DNA of 64,000 bases, taken from Candidatus Limiplasma pullicola. Lineage in GTDB: Bacteria; Bacillota; Clostridia; Christensenellales; Aristaeellaceae. Of the stretch, positions 36,857 to 44,765 are shown one piece after another. The translations under genes were made by a program, and so were the position numbers. The stretch's first letter is position 1, and each line of letters opens with the position of its first letter. The notes under the pieces are model-generated. The model was given only the letters and a program-made list of their open reading frames with translations, did no database searches and was not told the DNA's origin. The DNA lies in NCBI GenBank assembly GCA_018710985.1, contig DVIV01000009.1, positions 47,846-111,845 of the forward strand, given 5' to 3'.

Positions 36857-38377
36857 TCAGGCGGCCGGCGCTTCCGTAGCTTCGGGAGCGGCGGTTTCCT
36901 CCGCGGCGGTGGTATCGGTGGTGGTCGTGCCCTCAAGCTCCGCGATGCTGGGGGTTACGCCGGTGTAGCTGATGTCGGCTTCCGCCAGCCAGGATTCCAG
37001 GGTGGAGGCATACAGCTCGTTCTGCTTGCTGGCCAGCAGGCTCTGCCGCTTGGCTTCACGCTGCTCGTCGGTCATGGGGATGGGGCCGCCTTCCACATCG
37101 CCGATGTACTTGACGATGTGCACGCCATAGCTGCTCAGGTAGGGAGCGGAGACGCCGCCCACGCTGTCGATGCTCATGGCAGCCTCGACGAACTCGGGCA
37201 CATAGCCGGTCGAAGCGCTGCACACCTCATAGCCGCTGGTCATATAGGGCTCGGTGGTCATGCCGCCGTCGGTGGGGGTACCGTCCTCGTTGACGCCGTA
37301 GGTGGCGATCAGCTCGTCGAAATCCGCGCCGTCGGCGATCTTCTGGTTGATTTCGTCGATGGTGTCCGCCAGGGAATCGAAGATGGCGGCCTTGGCCTCG
37401 TTCACCTGCTCCTCGGTCACGGGTTCGGGCGTGGCGGTGGGCTCGGCGGTCGCTTCGGCATCGGCGGCGGTATCGGTGGTGTCAGCCGCCTCATCGGCGC
37501 TCTCCTCGGCCGCCTGGGCAGCCTCCTGCTGCTCCTCCCAACGGGCCTGGAGATCGGTGTAGGTGGTCATAAGCTCGGAATCCACAGGCAGCAGAATGTG
37601 CTTGACCGCGCGGAAGCCGTCGGGCTTGTACCAGGCATGGTCCAGGTTGCTGCTGGTGCCGTAGAGGGCGGCATACATGGCCATCTGGTCCACATAGCTG
37701 TTGTAGGCCTCATAGGCGGCGATGTCGTTTTCGTAGAGCTCCTTGTCGGCCGCAACCAGCGACTGGTAGAGGTCCTCCACTTCCTGATCGGTCACCGTGG
37801 CGTCCTGCACCATGATGTCGGCGAGTTTGTTGATGATAGTATAGCGCTTATAGTCCTCCCGCAGGCTTTCCAGGGTATAGCCCTGATCCTTATAGTAGTT
37901 GGCGGCTTCCTCCTGCGCGGCGGCCTTTTCCTCTTCGCTGCTCTCCTCGGTCAGGTCGGGATAGAAGTAGGCCTGATAATCCGCCAGGGCGGTTTCCCAG
38001 TTGGCGTCGGCATCGGCCTCGAGGGTGGCGATTTCCTCGTCCGTCAGCTCACCGACGCCGAATTCATCGGCCTTCTGCTCCATCAGCGCCTCAGTGAGCC
38101 GGTTTTCCAGCGCCACGGCGCGGAACAGGTCCACATTGGCCTGCTGGGTCAGGTCGTAGGCGCTGCCGTACTGCGCAACCAGGCTGGAATACAGGCTCTT
38201 GACATCGTCCCAGCTTACGTCTTCGCCGTTGATGGTGGCCAGCACGTCGGTGTCGTTGAGTTCGGTGACAGCCGTGGCGGTGTCGGTCGCAGCGGCCGCA
38301 TCCTCGGCCAGGGCGGCGGTTCCCCACAGCATGCACAGGCACAGAAGCAGGGCGATGGTTTTCCTGAGTTTGGTCAT
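36857..38377 (-). CDS. secreted parvulin-like peptidyl-prolyl isomerase (SurA/PrsA-type)
   Basis: 506 residues. A signal peptide (LRKTIALLLCLCMLWGTAALAED) precedes a SurA_N-like helical region (about 40-210), then a PpiC/parvulin domain from about 240 to 460 (RAVKHILLPVDSELMT ... DGADFDELIATYGVNEDGTPTDGG ... YGVHIVKYIGDVEGG). The parvulin domain is split by a long acidic, Ala/Thr/Glu-rich insertion (about residues 270-320). The C-terminus is again Ala/Thr/Glu-rich. Likely folds exported proteins at the cell surface. The start is ATG 38377 with AAAGGAAC about 10 bases upstream. There is no lipobox, unlike PrsA. Confidence 0.85.
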   Translation of the reverse strand: MTKLRKTIALLLCLCMLWGTAALAEDAAAATDTATAVTELNDTDVLATINGEDVSWDDVKSLYSSLVAQYGSAYDLTQQANVDLFRAVALENRLTEALMEQKADEFGVGELTDEEIATLEADADANWETALADYQAYFYPDLTEESSEEEKAAAQEEAANYYKDQGYTLESLREDYKRYTIINKLADIMVQDATVTDQEVEDLYQSLVAADKELYENDIAAYEAYNSYVDQMAMYAALYGTSSNLDHAWYKPDGFRAVKHILLPVDSELMTTYTDLQARWEEQQEAAQAAEESADEAADTTDTAADAEATAEPTATPEPVTEEQVNEAKAAIFDSLADTIDEINQKIADGADFDELIATYGVNEDGTPTDGGMTTEPYMTSGYEVCSASTGYVPEFVEAAMSIDSVGGVSAPYLSSYGVHIVKYIGDVEGGPIPMTDEQREAKRQSLLASKQNELYASTLESWLAEADISYTGVTPSIAELEGTTTTDTTAAEETAAPEATEAPAA

Positions 38378-38586
38378 TTTTGCAACGTTCCTTTCCAAAA
38401 CGGGATTATCAAAGGGGGCAGATCCACGGACACACCGCCCTTGCGGGCGGACGCCCGGCGGTTTGATATCCAAGCCATTATGACACACCGCCGGTTTTTC
38501 CGCAAGGGTTTTGGGGTCGAAAGGCAGAATGTTACAGACTATTCACATGTTTTTCACACTTTTTGCTTGACATGGAGGAGGAGCGC

Positions 38587-39042
38587 ATGCGGGTCGTCAT
38601 TGAAAAGCGGGCGAGAAGGCTGACGGTTCTGGATGGGGAACGGGAGGTCTTTCGCTGCCGGGCAGGGCTGGGACGCGTGCCGGAGGGCGCCAAGCAGCGC
38701 GAAGGGGACGGGCGCACGCCGGAGGGCGTCTATGCCGTCTGCCTGGTCAAGGAACGGGGGAAATACGGGCGAAGCCTGGGGCTGTCCTACCCCGGCGTTG
38801 AGGACGCGCGGGCGGCGCTTTTACGCGGGGAGATTGACCGTGCGACATGCCTGGCCGTGGAGCGAGCGCACCGCGAGGGCAGGCGGCCCCCTTGGGGTTC
38901 GCCCCTGGGCGGGGAGATCTATATCCACGAGGGCGGGAGCCGGAGCGACTGGACCCAGGGGTGCATCGCGCTGGACGCTTCGGACATGGACCGGCTTTTT
39001 CCCCTGCGGGACAAGCTGGAAGCCGTGGAGATCCGGCCCTAG
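38587..39042 (+). CDS. YkuD-type L,D-transpeptidase, no signal peptide
   Basis: 151 residues that consist of little more than a YkuD catalytic domain. EIYIHEGGS holds the His and SDWTQGCIALDASDMDRLF holds the Cys nucleophile (the usual form is SxGCIRL). The N-terminal strand VIEKRARRLTVLDGEREVFRCRAGLG is the typical domain opening. L,D-transpeptidases cross-link peptidoglycan stems or attach proteins outside the cell, yet neither a signal peptide nor a membrane span precedes the domain. ATG 38587 has GGAGGAGG about 6 bases upstream. Some family members are cytoplasmic and used for other acyl transfers. Confidence 0.88.
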   Translation: MRVVIEKRARRLTVLDGEREVFRCRAGLGRVPEGAKQREGDGRTPEGVYAVCLVKERGKYGRSLGLSYPGVEDARAALLRGEIDRATCLAVERAHREGRRPPWGSPLGGEIYIHEGGSRSDWTQGCIALDASDMDRLFPLRDKLEAVEIRP

Positions 39043-39128
39043 CAAGTTGCATTCCGCCGGGCCATCTGCTATACTACGCGTAGTCCGGGCCGCGCAGAGC
39101 GCGGCTCTTTTGAAGGAGGATGTGCGGC

Positions 39129-40370
39129 ATGAGCGCGGCGTGGCGCACCCGGATTTTGAGCCTGGCGGGGCGCATCATCTTGGAAAACGGCGGCGAAACC
39201 TATCGTGCCGAGGGCACGGTAACGCGCATGGCGCATGCGCTGGGCATGACGGAGGTGGATGTGTTCGGCATTCCCAGCGGCCTGTTCATCTCCTATACGG
39301 ATGAGTGCGGCGAGCGCGAAACCTCGGTATGCCGGATTTTTCTCCACGGCACACACCTGGCGAGGGTGGACCGGGTCAACCAGATCAGCCGACAGCTGGC
39401 CGAAGGCAGCCTCGCGCCGGAGGCGGTGATGGACGCGCTGCGGGAGGCGGCGCGCCTGGGCGAGGACATGGCCGTGTGGTACGCGCCGACCGTAGCCTTT
39501 CTCACGGCGGCCGGGTTTGCCGTGATGTTCGCCGGAGGCTGGGTGGACATGGTGGTGGGCGGGATCTGTGCGGCGCTGACGCTGCTGGTGCCCCGCCTGC
39601 TGGGGCGGCGGGACGCGAGCGGTATGAGCAGCGTGCTGCTGGGCGGCGTGCTGTGTGCGCTGATTCCGCTGGTGTTCCATGCGCTGACCGGGCTTGGCGT
39701 GGTGGAGGCGATGATCGCCAGCGCCATCATGCCCCTGGTGCCGGGACTTAGCATGACCAACGCCGTGCAGGACATCCTGCGGGGCGACATGGTTTCCGGC
39801 GTGACGCACGCAGCGCGCGCGGTGATGATTGCGGCGCTGCTGGCGGGCGGCGCGCTGATCGGCACGCACATGAGCAACTGGATGGGGCTGGAGGGTTCGG
39901 CGCTGACGAGCCCGGCGGCCATGCCCTTTGACCTGCGCACCGCGGGCGTGCTGCTGGCAAGCAGCCTGCTGGCGGGCGGCGGCTTCGGGGCGCTGCTCTA
40001 CGCGCCGCGCAAGGCCATTCTCTGGGGCGGCCTGCTGGGGTCCGTGGGCTATCTGTGCTACTGGACGGCGATGCACCTCGGCGCCGCCGAAACCGCCGCC
40101 ATGTTTATGGGTGCGCTGGTGGCGGCGCTGGGGGCGCAGATCGCCGCGCGCCGGCTGAAGATGATCGCGACGGTATTTGTGACCATCGCCATCCTGCCGC
40201 TGGTGCCGGGCGTGGGGCTCTACCGCGCCATGAGCGCCCTGGCCACGGGGGAGATGACCGCGGGCGCCTCCATCGCCGCGCATACCATGGCGCTGATTGT
40301 GATGATCGCGCTGGGCATCGGCCTGGGTACGGCGCTGGTGGGCGCGGACCGGGGCGTGAAACACGGATGA
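39129..40370 (+). CDS. threonine/serine exporter ThrE, fused form
   Basis: 413 residues that combine the two halves commonly encoded by separate genes in Firmicutes: an N-terminal cytoplasmic ThrE_1 (DUF1212) domain with RTRILSLAGRIILENGGETYRAEGT, VFGIPSGLFISYTDE and VNQISRQLAEG, then about ten membrane spans comprising ThrE_1's C-terminal part and ThrE_2 (VPGVGLYRAMSALATGEM). Exports threonine/serine-like amino acids. AAGGAGGA at 39113-39120 stands 8 bases before ATG 39129; the ATG at 39120 overlaps that site and is rejected. Its stop overlaps a possible start of the next gene. Confidence 0.9.
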   Translation: MSAAWRTRILSLAGRIILENGGETYRAEGTVTRMAHALGMTEVDVFGIPSGLFISYTDECGERETSVCRIFLHGTHLARVDRVNQISRQLAEGSLAPEAVMDALREAARLGEDMAVWYAPTVAFLTAAGFAVMFAGGWVDMVVGGICAALTLLVPRLLGRRDASGMSSVLLGGVLCALIPLVFHALTGLGVVEAMIASAIMPLVPGLSMTNAVQDILRGDMVSGVTHAARAVMIAALLAGGALIGTHMSNWMGLEGSALTSPAAMPFDLRTAGVLLASSLLAGGGFGALLYAPRKAILWGGLLGSVGYLCYWTAMHLGAAETAAMFMGALVAALGAQIAARRLKMIATVFVTIAILPLVPGVGLYRAMSALATGEMTAGASIAAHTMALIVMIALGIGLGTALVGADRGVKHG

Positions 40371-40384
40371 GGAGAATGCAAACC

Positions 40385-41671
40385 ATGACGCATACGCTGG
40401 AAAAACCCTCCGCCACAAGCGCGGGGCTGATGAACGCCTCCATGCTGGTGTATCTGTTCTGGCTGCTGCTGCCCGCGGTGCAGACCACGGGGCACGCCGT
40501 TACGGGCGCAGCCGCGGTGGCGCTGTTTGGCGCGGGCGTGCTGCTGGACGGGACGTGGCTCAGGGCGCATGGCTGGCGCACCTTGCTGCGCGCGGCGTGT
40601 GCCGCGCTGATGCCGGTGATCCTGCGCGTCTTTCTGGCGCGCGGCGGGGAAAACGGCGCAGGCTTCTATGTGCAGCAGGCCATGTTCTGGTTTCCGGTGG
40701 TCTTTGCGGGCTATGCGCGCGAGCGGGGCGACAGCCGCCTGTGGCGCTGGATTCGCCCGCTGCTGCTGGCCGTGGTTACGGTGACGACGCTCACCACCAT
40801 CGGCTGGCTGATTCAGGGCATGCTGCGCGGCGGGCGCGTATATGCCTATTCCCGCTCGCTTGGCTACGGGGCCGGGGGCGAGGCGCAGGAGGCCTACCTC
40901 AAGGAGCTGATGCTGCGCAACATCGGAGGCTATGACTTCGTCTATGCCACGGTGGCAGCGCTGCCGCTGACATGCCTGGGCATCCAGCGCAGCGGCGGCT
41001 GGCGGCGGGGAGCCTTCTGCGCGCTGCTGGCGGCACAGGCAATCATGGTGGCGCTGTCGCAGTACACCTATGCCATGCTGTTTGCGGCGGCCATCCTGGT
41101 GGTGGAAGGCCTTGCGCTGGCAGTACGCGCCGCCTCGCGCGGACGCGTGGGGCTGGGCGCATCGCTCCTGTGGGGAGCGCTGCCGCTGGCGGTGGTCTTT
41201 CTGCTGCGTGTACCGCTGACCGCATTGGCCGCCAATATCTGCGAGGGGCTGGGACTGAGCAATTTCGCCTTCAGCTTCCGGCAGCTGCTACTGGCGCTGG
41301 AAGGGGGCGCGACCAGCGCGGACTCCCGCCTGGCGTACTATCTGACGGCGCTGGAGGGCTTTTTCCGCTCGCCGCTCACGGGCAGCCTGCTGGGCGGCGA
41401 AAAGCTGCTCAGCCAGCACAGCGACATTCTGGACGCTTTGAGCGGCACGGGAGTACTGGGCACGACGCTGATGGGCGGCATGCTGTGGCTGATGGGACGC
41501 GGAGCGTTTCGCGGCCTGAAAAAAAGCCCCGCCAGGGGTCATCTGATCCTGACGGGGGTTGCCGTGGGCGCTACCGCGCTGCTGGGTACGGTGGTCTACA
41601 GCCGGGATATCGCGGCTGTGGCGATGATGGGCGCGCTGTTGGTGCTGGAAGGCGGAGCGGCACAGGCGTGA
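40385..41671 (+). CDS. polytopic membrane protein, O-antigen-ligase/Wzy-like
   Basis: 428 residues, about 10-12 membrane spans, no signal peptide. The segment QHSDILDALSGTGVLGTTLMGGM (about residues 340-362) resembles the H-N-x-x-L-x-x-L-x-x-x-G-x-x-G element of O-antigen ligase and Wzy polymerases, and a preceding long loop with GSLLGGEKLL is in the right place. It could therefore join or polymerise glycan units, possibly with the GT-C gene at 44766 or the flippase at 17715. Start: ATG 40385 with GGAG 10 bases upstream; ATG 40367, coupled to the ThrE stop, is an alternative. Functional call is an inference from one motif. Confidence 0.65.
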   Translation: MTHTLEKPSATSAGLMNASMLVYLFWLLLPAVQTTGHAVTGAAAVALFGAGVLLDGTWLRAHGWRTLLRAACAALMPVILRVFLARGGENGAGFYVQQAMFWFPVVFAGYARERGDSRLWRWIRPLLLAVVTVTTLTTIGWLIQGMLRGGRVYAYSRSLGYGAGGEAQEAYLKELMLRNIGGYDFVYATVAALPLTCLGIQRSGGWRRGAFCALLAAQAIMVALSQYTYAMLFAAAILVVEGLALAVRAASRGRVGLGASLLWGALPLAVVFLLRVPLTALAANICEGLGLSNFAFSFRQLLLALEGGATSADSRLAYYLTALEGFFRSPLTGSLLGGEKLLSQHSDILDALSGTGVLGTTLMGGMLWLMGRGAFRGLKKSPARGHLILTGVAVGATALLGTVVYSRDIAAVAMMGALLVLEGGAAQA

Positions 41672-41676
41672 GGCCG

Positions 41677-42393
41677 TCACCGGTCCGTTTCTCCGGGCGT
41701 GTCGCTTCCGGCGGGGCAAATCTCGCGCACGGTGAGCACGCCGTCCTCCGCGGTAAAGCGCACGTCCAGGCCGGCGAAAAGCAGGCCGTAGACGCGGCCC
41801 GGCTCGTGCTGGTAGCCGGGACGGGGGTCCTGTGCCAGCGTATCGAGAAGGGCCTGCCGCCGCTCCGGGGGGACGGGCAAAAGCACGCCGGCATCAGCCC
41901 GCACCTCAAGAGTGGCAAGCGGGGCGGGCGCGAAGCCGCCCAGCGCATCGGGGTGGCTGTCGGTATAGGGCAGATAAGGCTTGATATCCAGAATCGGGGT
42001 GCCGTCCATGAGGTCGGCGCCGCATACGTGCAAAACGGGCCCCAGAACGGGGTCCGTTTCGATTCGCTCCAGCCGCACGGAGGACAGGCCGATGGCGTTG
42101 GGCCGAAACGGCGACCGCGTGGCAAACACGCCCATGCGGCGGTTGCCACCCAGCTTCGGCGGCCGCACCGTGGGCGACCAGTCCCTGCCCATGCACTGGG
42201 AAAACTGCCAGATCAGCCACAGATGGCTGAAGCCCTCCAGCCCCCGAAGGGCGTCAGGATTGCGGTATTCGGGCTCGAACACCACGCGCGCCGTCAGGCT
42301 GTCCACCAGCCCGCTCTGGCGCGGAATGCCGAATTTCGTGCCAAAATCGCTGCGGATGCGCGCGATGATACGAACCGTCATGCACTCGCTCAT
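41677..42393 (-). CDS. trmO: tRNA t6A37 N6-methyltransferase TrmO
   Basis: 238 residues of the TrmO/TsaA/VirR family: ARIRSDFGTKFGIPRQSGL at the N-terminus, NPDALRGLEGFSHLWLIWQF, then the SAM-binding TRSPFRPNAIGLSSVRLER and DGTPILDIKPYLPYTDSHPDA. TrmO methylates the N6 of t6A at tRNA position 37 for ACY-decoding tRNA-Thr. The full two-domain length matches E. coli TrmO (235 residues). ATG 42393 overlaps the stop of the upstream membrane protein (ATGA), so these two are coupled. It is followed by a convergent gene only five bases away. Confidence 0.9.
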   Translation of the reverse strand: MSECMTVRIIARIRSDFGTKFGIPRQSGLVDSLTARVVFEPEYRNPDALRGLEGFSHLWLIWQFSQCMGRDWSPTVRPPKLGGNRRMGVFATRSPFRPNAIGLSSVRLERIETDPVLGPVLHVCGADLMDGTPILDIKPYLPYTDSHPDALGGFAPAPLATLEVRADAGVLLPVPPERRQALLDTLAQDPRPGYQHEPGRVYGLLFAGLDVRFTAEDGVLTVREICPAGSDTPGETDR

Positions 42394-42950
42394 GGCTGCG
42401 CGTCCTCTTCGCTCGTGTCCAGCAGCTCCACCAGCGACAGGCTGCGGATGTGCCACTGGTTGTTTTCCTTGACCAGGGTGGCGCTATAGCGCCCGCCCTG
42501 CCACTTGGGAGGCGATTCGTACCCGTCGCCGTACAGCGCGCGCGCGGCTTCCGCGTAGTCGCCGTTCACCCGTCCGTCAATGCGGGGAATGGTTTCGATA
42601 AACTCTACACGGGCCGTGCTCTCCCACGGCCAGCACCACATCCAGGTCATCTCCAGCCGGTGGTCGATGCCGCGTATGGTGTAATAGGTGTACGGGCTGC
42701 GCCCGTCGATGGCCAGCAGCAGGTTTTCATCCCGCTGCAGGTAGCTGCCCTGGAAAAATTTCGTCAGCTCCGAGGGCGATTCCCCCATCATGATCACCTG
42801 GGCTCGCTTGGCCATGCCGTCCTTGAGCACGATGTAAATGTTGGAGGCGTTCATGGCATAGTAAAACGTGACCGTAAACAGCCCCAGCAGCACCGTGATC
42901 AGCAGCAGCCTTCCTGCCAGATACCAGATAAACCGGCGCAGCTTGCGCAT
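42390..42950 (-). CDS. membrane-anchored protein of unknown function
   Basis: 186 residues, no family recognised. One N-terminal span (LAGRLLLITVLLGLFTVTFYYAM) is followed by a soluble extracellular domain of about 150 residues: a predicted alpha-plus-beta region with WMWCWPWESTARVEF and WQGGRYSATLVKENNQWHIRSLSL, which looks like the end of an NTF2-like or lumazine-binding-type fold. GGGAGGAGG precedes ATG 42950. It overlaps trmO by four bases. The name is a description only. Confidence 0.75.
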   Translation of the reverse strand: MRKLRRFIWYLAGRLLLITVLLGLFTVTFYYAMNASNIYIVLKDGMAKRAQVIMMGESPSELTKFFQGSYLQRDENLLLAIDGRSPYTYYTIRGIDHRLEMTWMWCWPWESTARVEFIETIPRIDGRVNGDYAEAARALYGDGYESPPKWQGGRYSATLVKENNQWHIRSLSLVELLDTSEEDAQP

Positions 42951-43109
42951 GCGGCAGGCCTCCTCCCTTTCAAAAGCGTGCCACCATTATAGCAAAGCGC
43001 GGGCGTTTTCGCAATCGAGGGAAAGGGTTGGCATTGTAAAACCGGGTTGCGCAAAGCGCGAAGGAGTGGTATCATGCCGGTGACGAAAGTCAGGGGAGGG
43101 ACCTTGCGA

Positions 43110-43790
43110 ATGCGCAAACGCTATGAAACGGTCATTTATGACCTGGATGGAACGCTGCTTAACACGCTGGAGGACCTGGCCAACGCGGTGAATCACGCCA
43201 TGCGGGAAAGCGGCTATCCTGAACGCACGCTCGAAGAGGTGTGCCGCTTTGTGGGCAACGGCGTGGGACAGCTGATTCACCGTGCGCTGCCGGCCTCGGC
43301 CGATGGCGATGAGGAGGCTTTCCAGGAAACCCTGCAGGCGTTCAAGAGCTATTATGCGCGCCATAACAACGACACCACCGTGCCCTATGACGGAATCGAG
43401 GCGCTGCTGGACCGCCTGCATGAAGCGGGCATTCGGCAGGCCATTGTTTCCAACAAGAACGATCCCAATGTCAAGGCGCTGACGCGCGACTATTTCAGCC
43501 GCTGGATTCCGCTGGCGGTGGGGGAGCAGGAAGGCGTGCGGCGCAAGCCCGCGCCGGATACGGTCCTCAAGGTGATGCAGGAATGGGGCTGCAAGCCCTC
43601 CGAAGTGCTCTATGTGGGCGACAGCGACGTGGATGTGGAAACCGCCCGCAACGCCGGAGTGGATTGCGCGGCGGTCTGCTGGGGGTTCCGCACGGAGGAC
43701 GAGCTGCGCGCCGCGGGCGCCACGGTGCTGTTCCACACCCCCAAACAGCTGGGGGATTACATTTTGGGCGCCACATCTAAAAAACAATAA
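43110..43790 (+). CDS. HAD-family phosphatase, phosphoglycolate-phosphatase-like
   Basis: 226 residues of HAD subfamily IA. Motif I is YDLDGTLLNT (nucleophilic Asp and acid/base Asp), motif II is in AIVSNKNDP, motif III has RRKPAPDT (Lys) and motif IV is YVGDSDVDVETA. The cap is of the small helical C1 type (VGNGVGQLIHRAL), as in Gph/PgmB. ATG 43110 (MRKRYETVIYDLDGT) lies 10 bases after GGGAGG. It probably dephosphorylates 2-phosphoglycolate or another sugar phosphate. A perfect terminator follows. Confidence 0.88.
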   Translation: MRKRYETVIYDLDGTLLNTLEDLANAVNHAMRESGYPERTLEEVCRFVGNGVGQLIHRALPASADGDEEAFQETLQAFKSYYARHNNDTTVPYDGIEALLDRLHEAGIRQAIVSNKNDPNVKALTRDYFSRWIPLAVGEQEGVRRKPAPDTVLKVMQEWGCKPSEVLYVGDSDVDVETARNAGVDCAAVCWGFRTEDELRAAGATVLFHTPKQLGDYILGATSKKQ

Positions 43791-43817
43791 AAAACGAAGA
43801 AAAAAGTTGATTTCGTT

Positions 43818-43851
43818 AGCATTGACCGCTTTTTCGGAAGCGGTCAATGCT
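43818..43851 (+). terminator. terminator after the HAD phosphatase gene
   Basis: AGCATTGACCGCTT (43818-43831) and AAGCGGTCAATGCT (43838-43851) pair perfectly (14 bp), followed by ATTTTTGAT. Confidence 0.92.
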
Positions 43852-43891
43852 ATTTTTGATCTTCTTTGACTATTGAATGCGGTTTTTCAAA

Positions 43892-43908
43892 ATTGACTAT
43901 CTTTGACC
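43892..43908 (-). promoter_or_regulatory. CtsR-type heptad repeat at the hsp20 promoter
   Basis: On the minus strand: GGTCAAA-GAT-AGTCAAT. The CtsR consensus is a direct repeat RGTCAAA-NAN-RGTCAAA; only the last base differs. It covers the -35 and spacer. A further half site (AGTCAAA) lies at 43865-43871. Confidence 0.75.
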
Positions 43909-43921
43909 ATTCAGGTATACT
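43893..43921 (+). promoter_or_regulatory. promoter of the hsp20 gene
   Basis: TTGACT (43893-43898), 17-base spacer, TATACT (43916-43921), leader about 110 bases. Confidence 0.85.
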
Positions 43922-43927
43922 AACAGC

Positions 43928-44018
43928 GTGGTCAGGAGGAAAGGACCACGGGGATAACCCCGGAAGCCTCCGGGCCATGGAAAAAAACCCGTTTGTAACA
44001 CCGAGCGGCAAGTGCCGC
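43928..44018 (+). promoter_or_regulatory. hairpin-rich 5' leader of hsp20
   Basis: Consecutive short hairpins lie between promoter and start: GTGGTC/GACCAC (43928-43949), CGGGG-ATAA-CCCCG (43949-43962), CCCGGA-AGCC-TCCGGG (43959-43974, overlapping and exclusive with the previous one) and GCGGC-AAGT-GCCGC (44005-44018). The AAGGAGG that follows is single-stranded in these foldings. Confidence 0.5.
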
Positions 44019-44038
44019 ATTTGTAAGGAGGATGCTTT

Positions 44039-44497
44039 ATGTATACAATCGTTCCGTTCCGTCGTGCTTTTGATTCTGCTTTTGCCCCGCTGTTCAACGA
44101 CCACTTTATGCGTGAATTCTTTGACGCCAGCAACGCGCCGGAAATGCGCGTGGATGTGCGTGAAAAGGATGACGCCTTCCTGCTGGAAGCCGACCTGCCC
44201 GGCGTAAAGAAGGAGGACATCAGCCTTGACGTCAACGACGGCGTGCTGACCATCAGCGCCGATATCAACCAGGAGAAGAAGGAGACCAACAAGGAAGGCT
44301 ATGTGTGCAGCGAGCGCCGCTGCGGCCATGTGGAGCGTTCCTTCAACCTGGAGGGCATCGACGTGAACGCCATCAAGGCCGATTACCGCCATGGCGTGCT
44401 GATGGTGCGCCTGCCCAAGGAAAAGGCGCAGGAGAAGAAGAACGGCTTCAAGATTGCCATTGGCGACGAGGTGAACAAGCTCTCCGACGGCGAGTAA
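44039..44497 (+). CDS. Hsp20/alpha-crystallin small heat-shock protein
   Basis: 152 residues. The N-terminus MYTIVPFRRAFDSAFAPLF is followed by the alpha-crystallin domain (about 36-140): MRVDVREKDDAFLLEADLPGVKKEDI, VLTISADINQEKKETN and RSFNLEGIDVNAIKADYRHGVLMVRLPKE, where G-V-L is the conserved A-x-x-x-n-GVL motif. It holds unfolded proteins under stress without ATP. AAGGAGG stands about 6 bases before ATG 44039. A promoter overlapped by a CtsR-like site and a structured leader indicate heat-shock regulation. Confidence 0.95.
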   Translation: MYTIVPFRRAFDSAFAPLFNDHFMREFFDASNAPEMRVDVREKDDAFLLEADLPGVKKEDISLDVNDGVLTISADINQEKKETNKEGYVCSERRCGHVERSFNLEGIDVNAIKADYRHGVLMVRLPKEKAQEKKNGFKIAIGDEVNKLSDGE

Positions 44498-44519
44498 GCC
44501 GGAGCAAAAAGATTAAGAA

Positions 44520-44749
44520 GGGGACGCCGGATGATTCCGGCGCCCCCTTCAGACTGTCAAATAACCCATTTGGGGAGGTTTGGAGGACCCGCAGGTCCTC
44601 CAAAGTGAATTCGTATCGCCCGGCTTTGCCGGGCGGGCGGGAAGTTTGCGCCCCTGGCGCAAACATTTCTTAAGCTTCTGGCGGAAAAGGCCGCCGCAGG
44701 CGGACTTTTTCGACAAGCTGAGGGGACGCCGGATGATTCCGGCGCCCCC
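44520..44749. repeat. array of five short hairpins bounded by an exact 28-bp repeat
   Basis: Two identical copies of a 28-base hairpin unit (44520-44547 and 44722-44749; stem GGGG-CGCCGGA/TCCGGCG-CCCC) flank four other perfect or near-perfect stems: TTTGGAGGACC/GGTCCTCCAAA (44579-44604), CGCCCGGC/GCCGGGCG (44617-44635), GTTTGCGCC/GGCGCAAAC (44644-44664) and CCGCC/GGCGG (44691-44703). The outer units may work as terminators for hsp20. No protein-coding potential is apparent. Confidence 0.75.
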
Positions 44750-44765
44750 CTTTTATGTGCGCGTC

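Noticed and set aside
43866..44207. ORF reading a CRIC-containing peptide over the hsp20 start
   Set aside because: It starts upstream of the promoter and runs in another frame through hsp20; no ribosome site and the Cys pair is chance.
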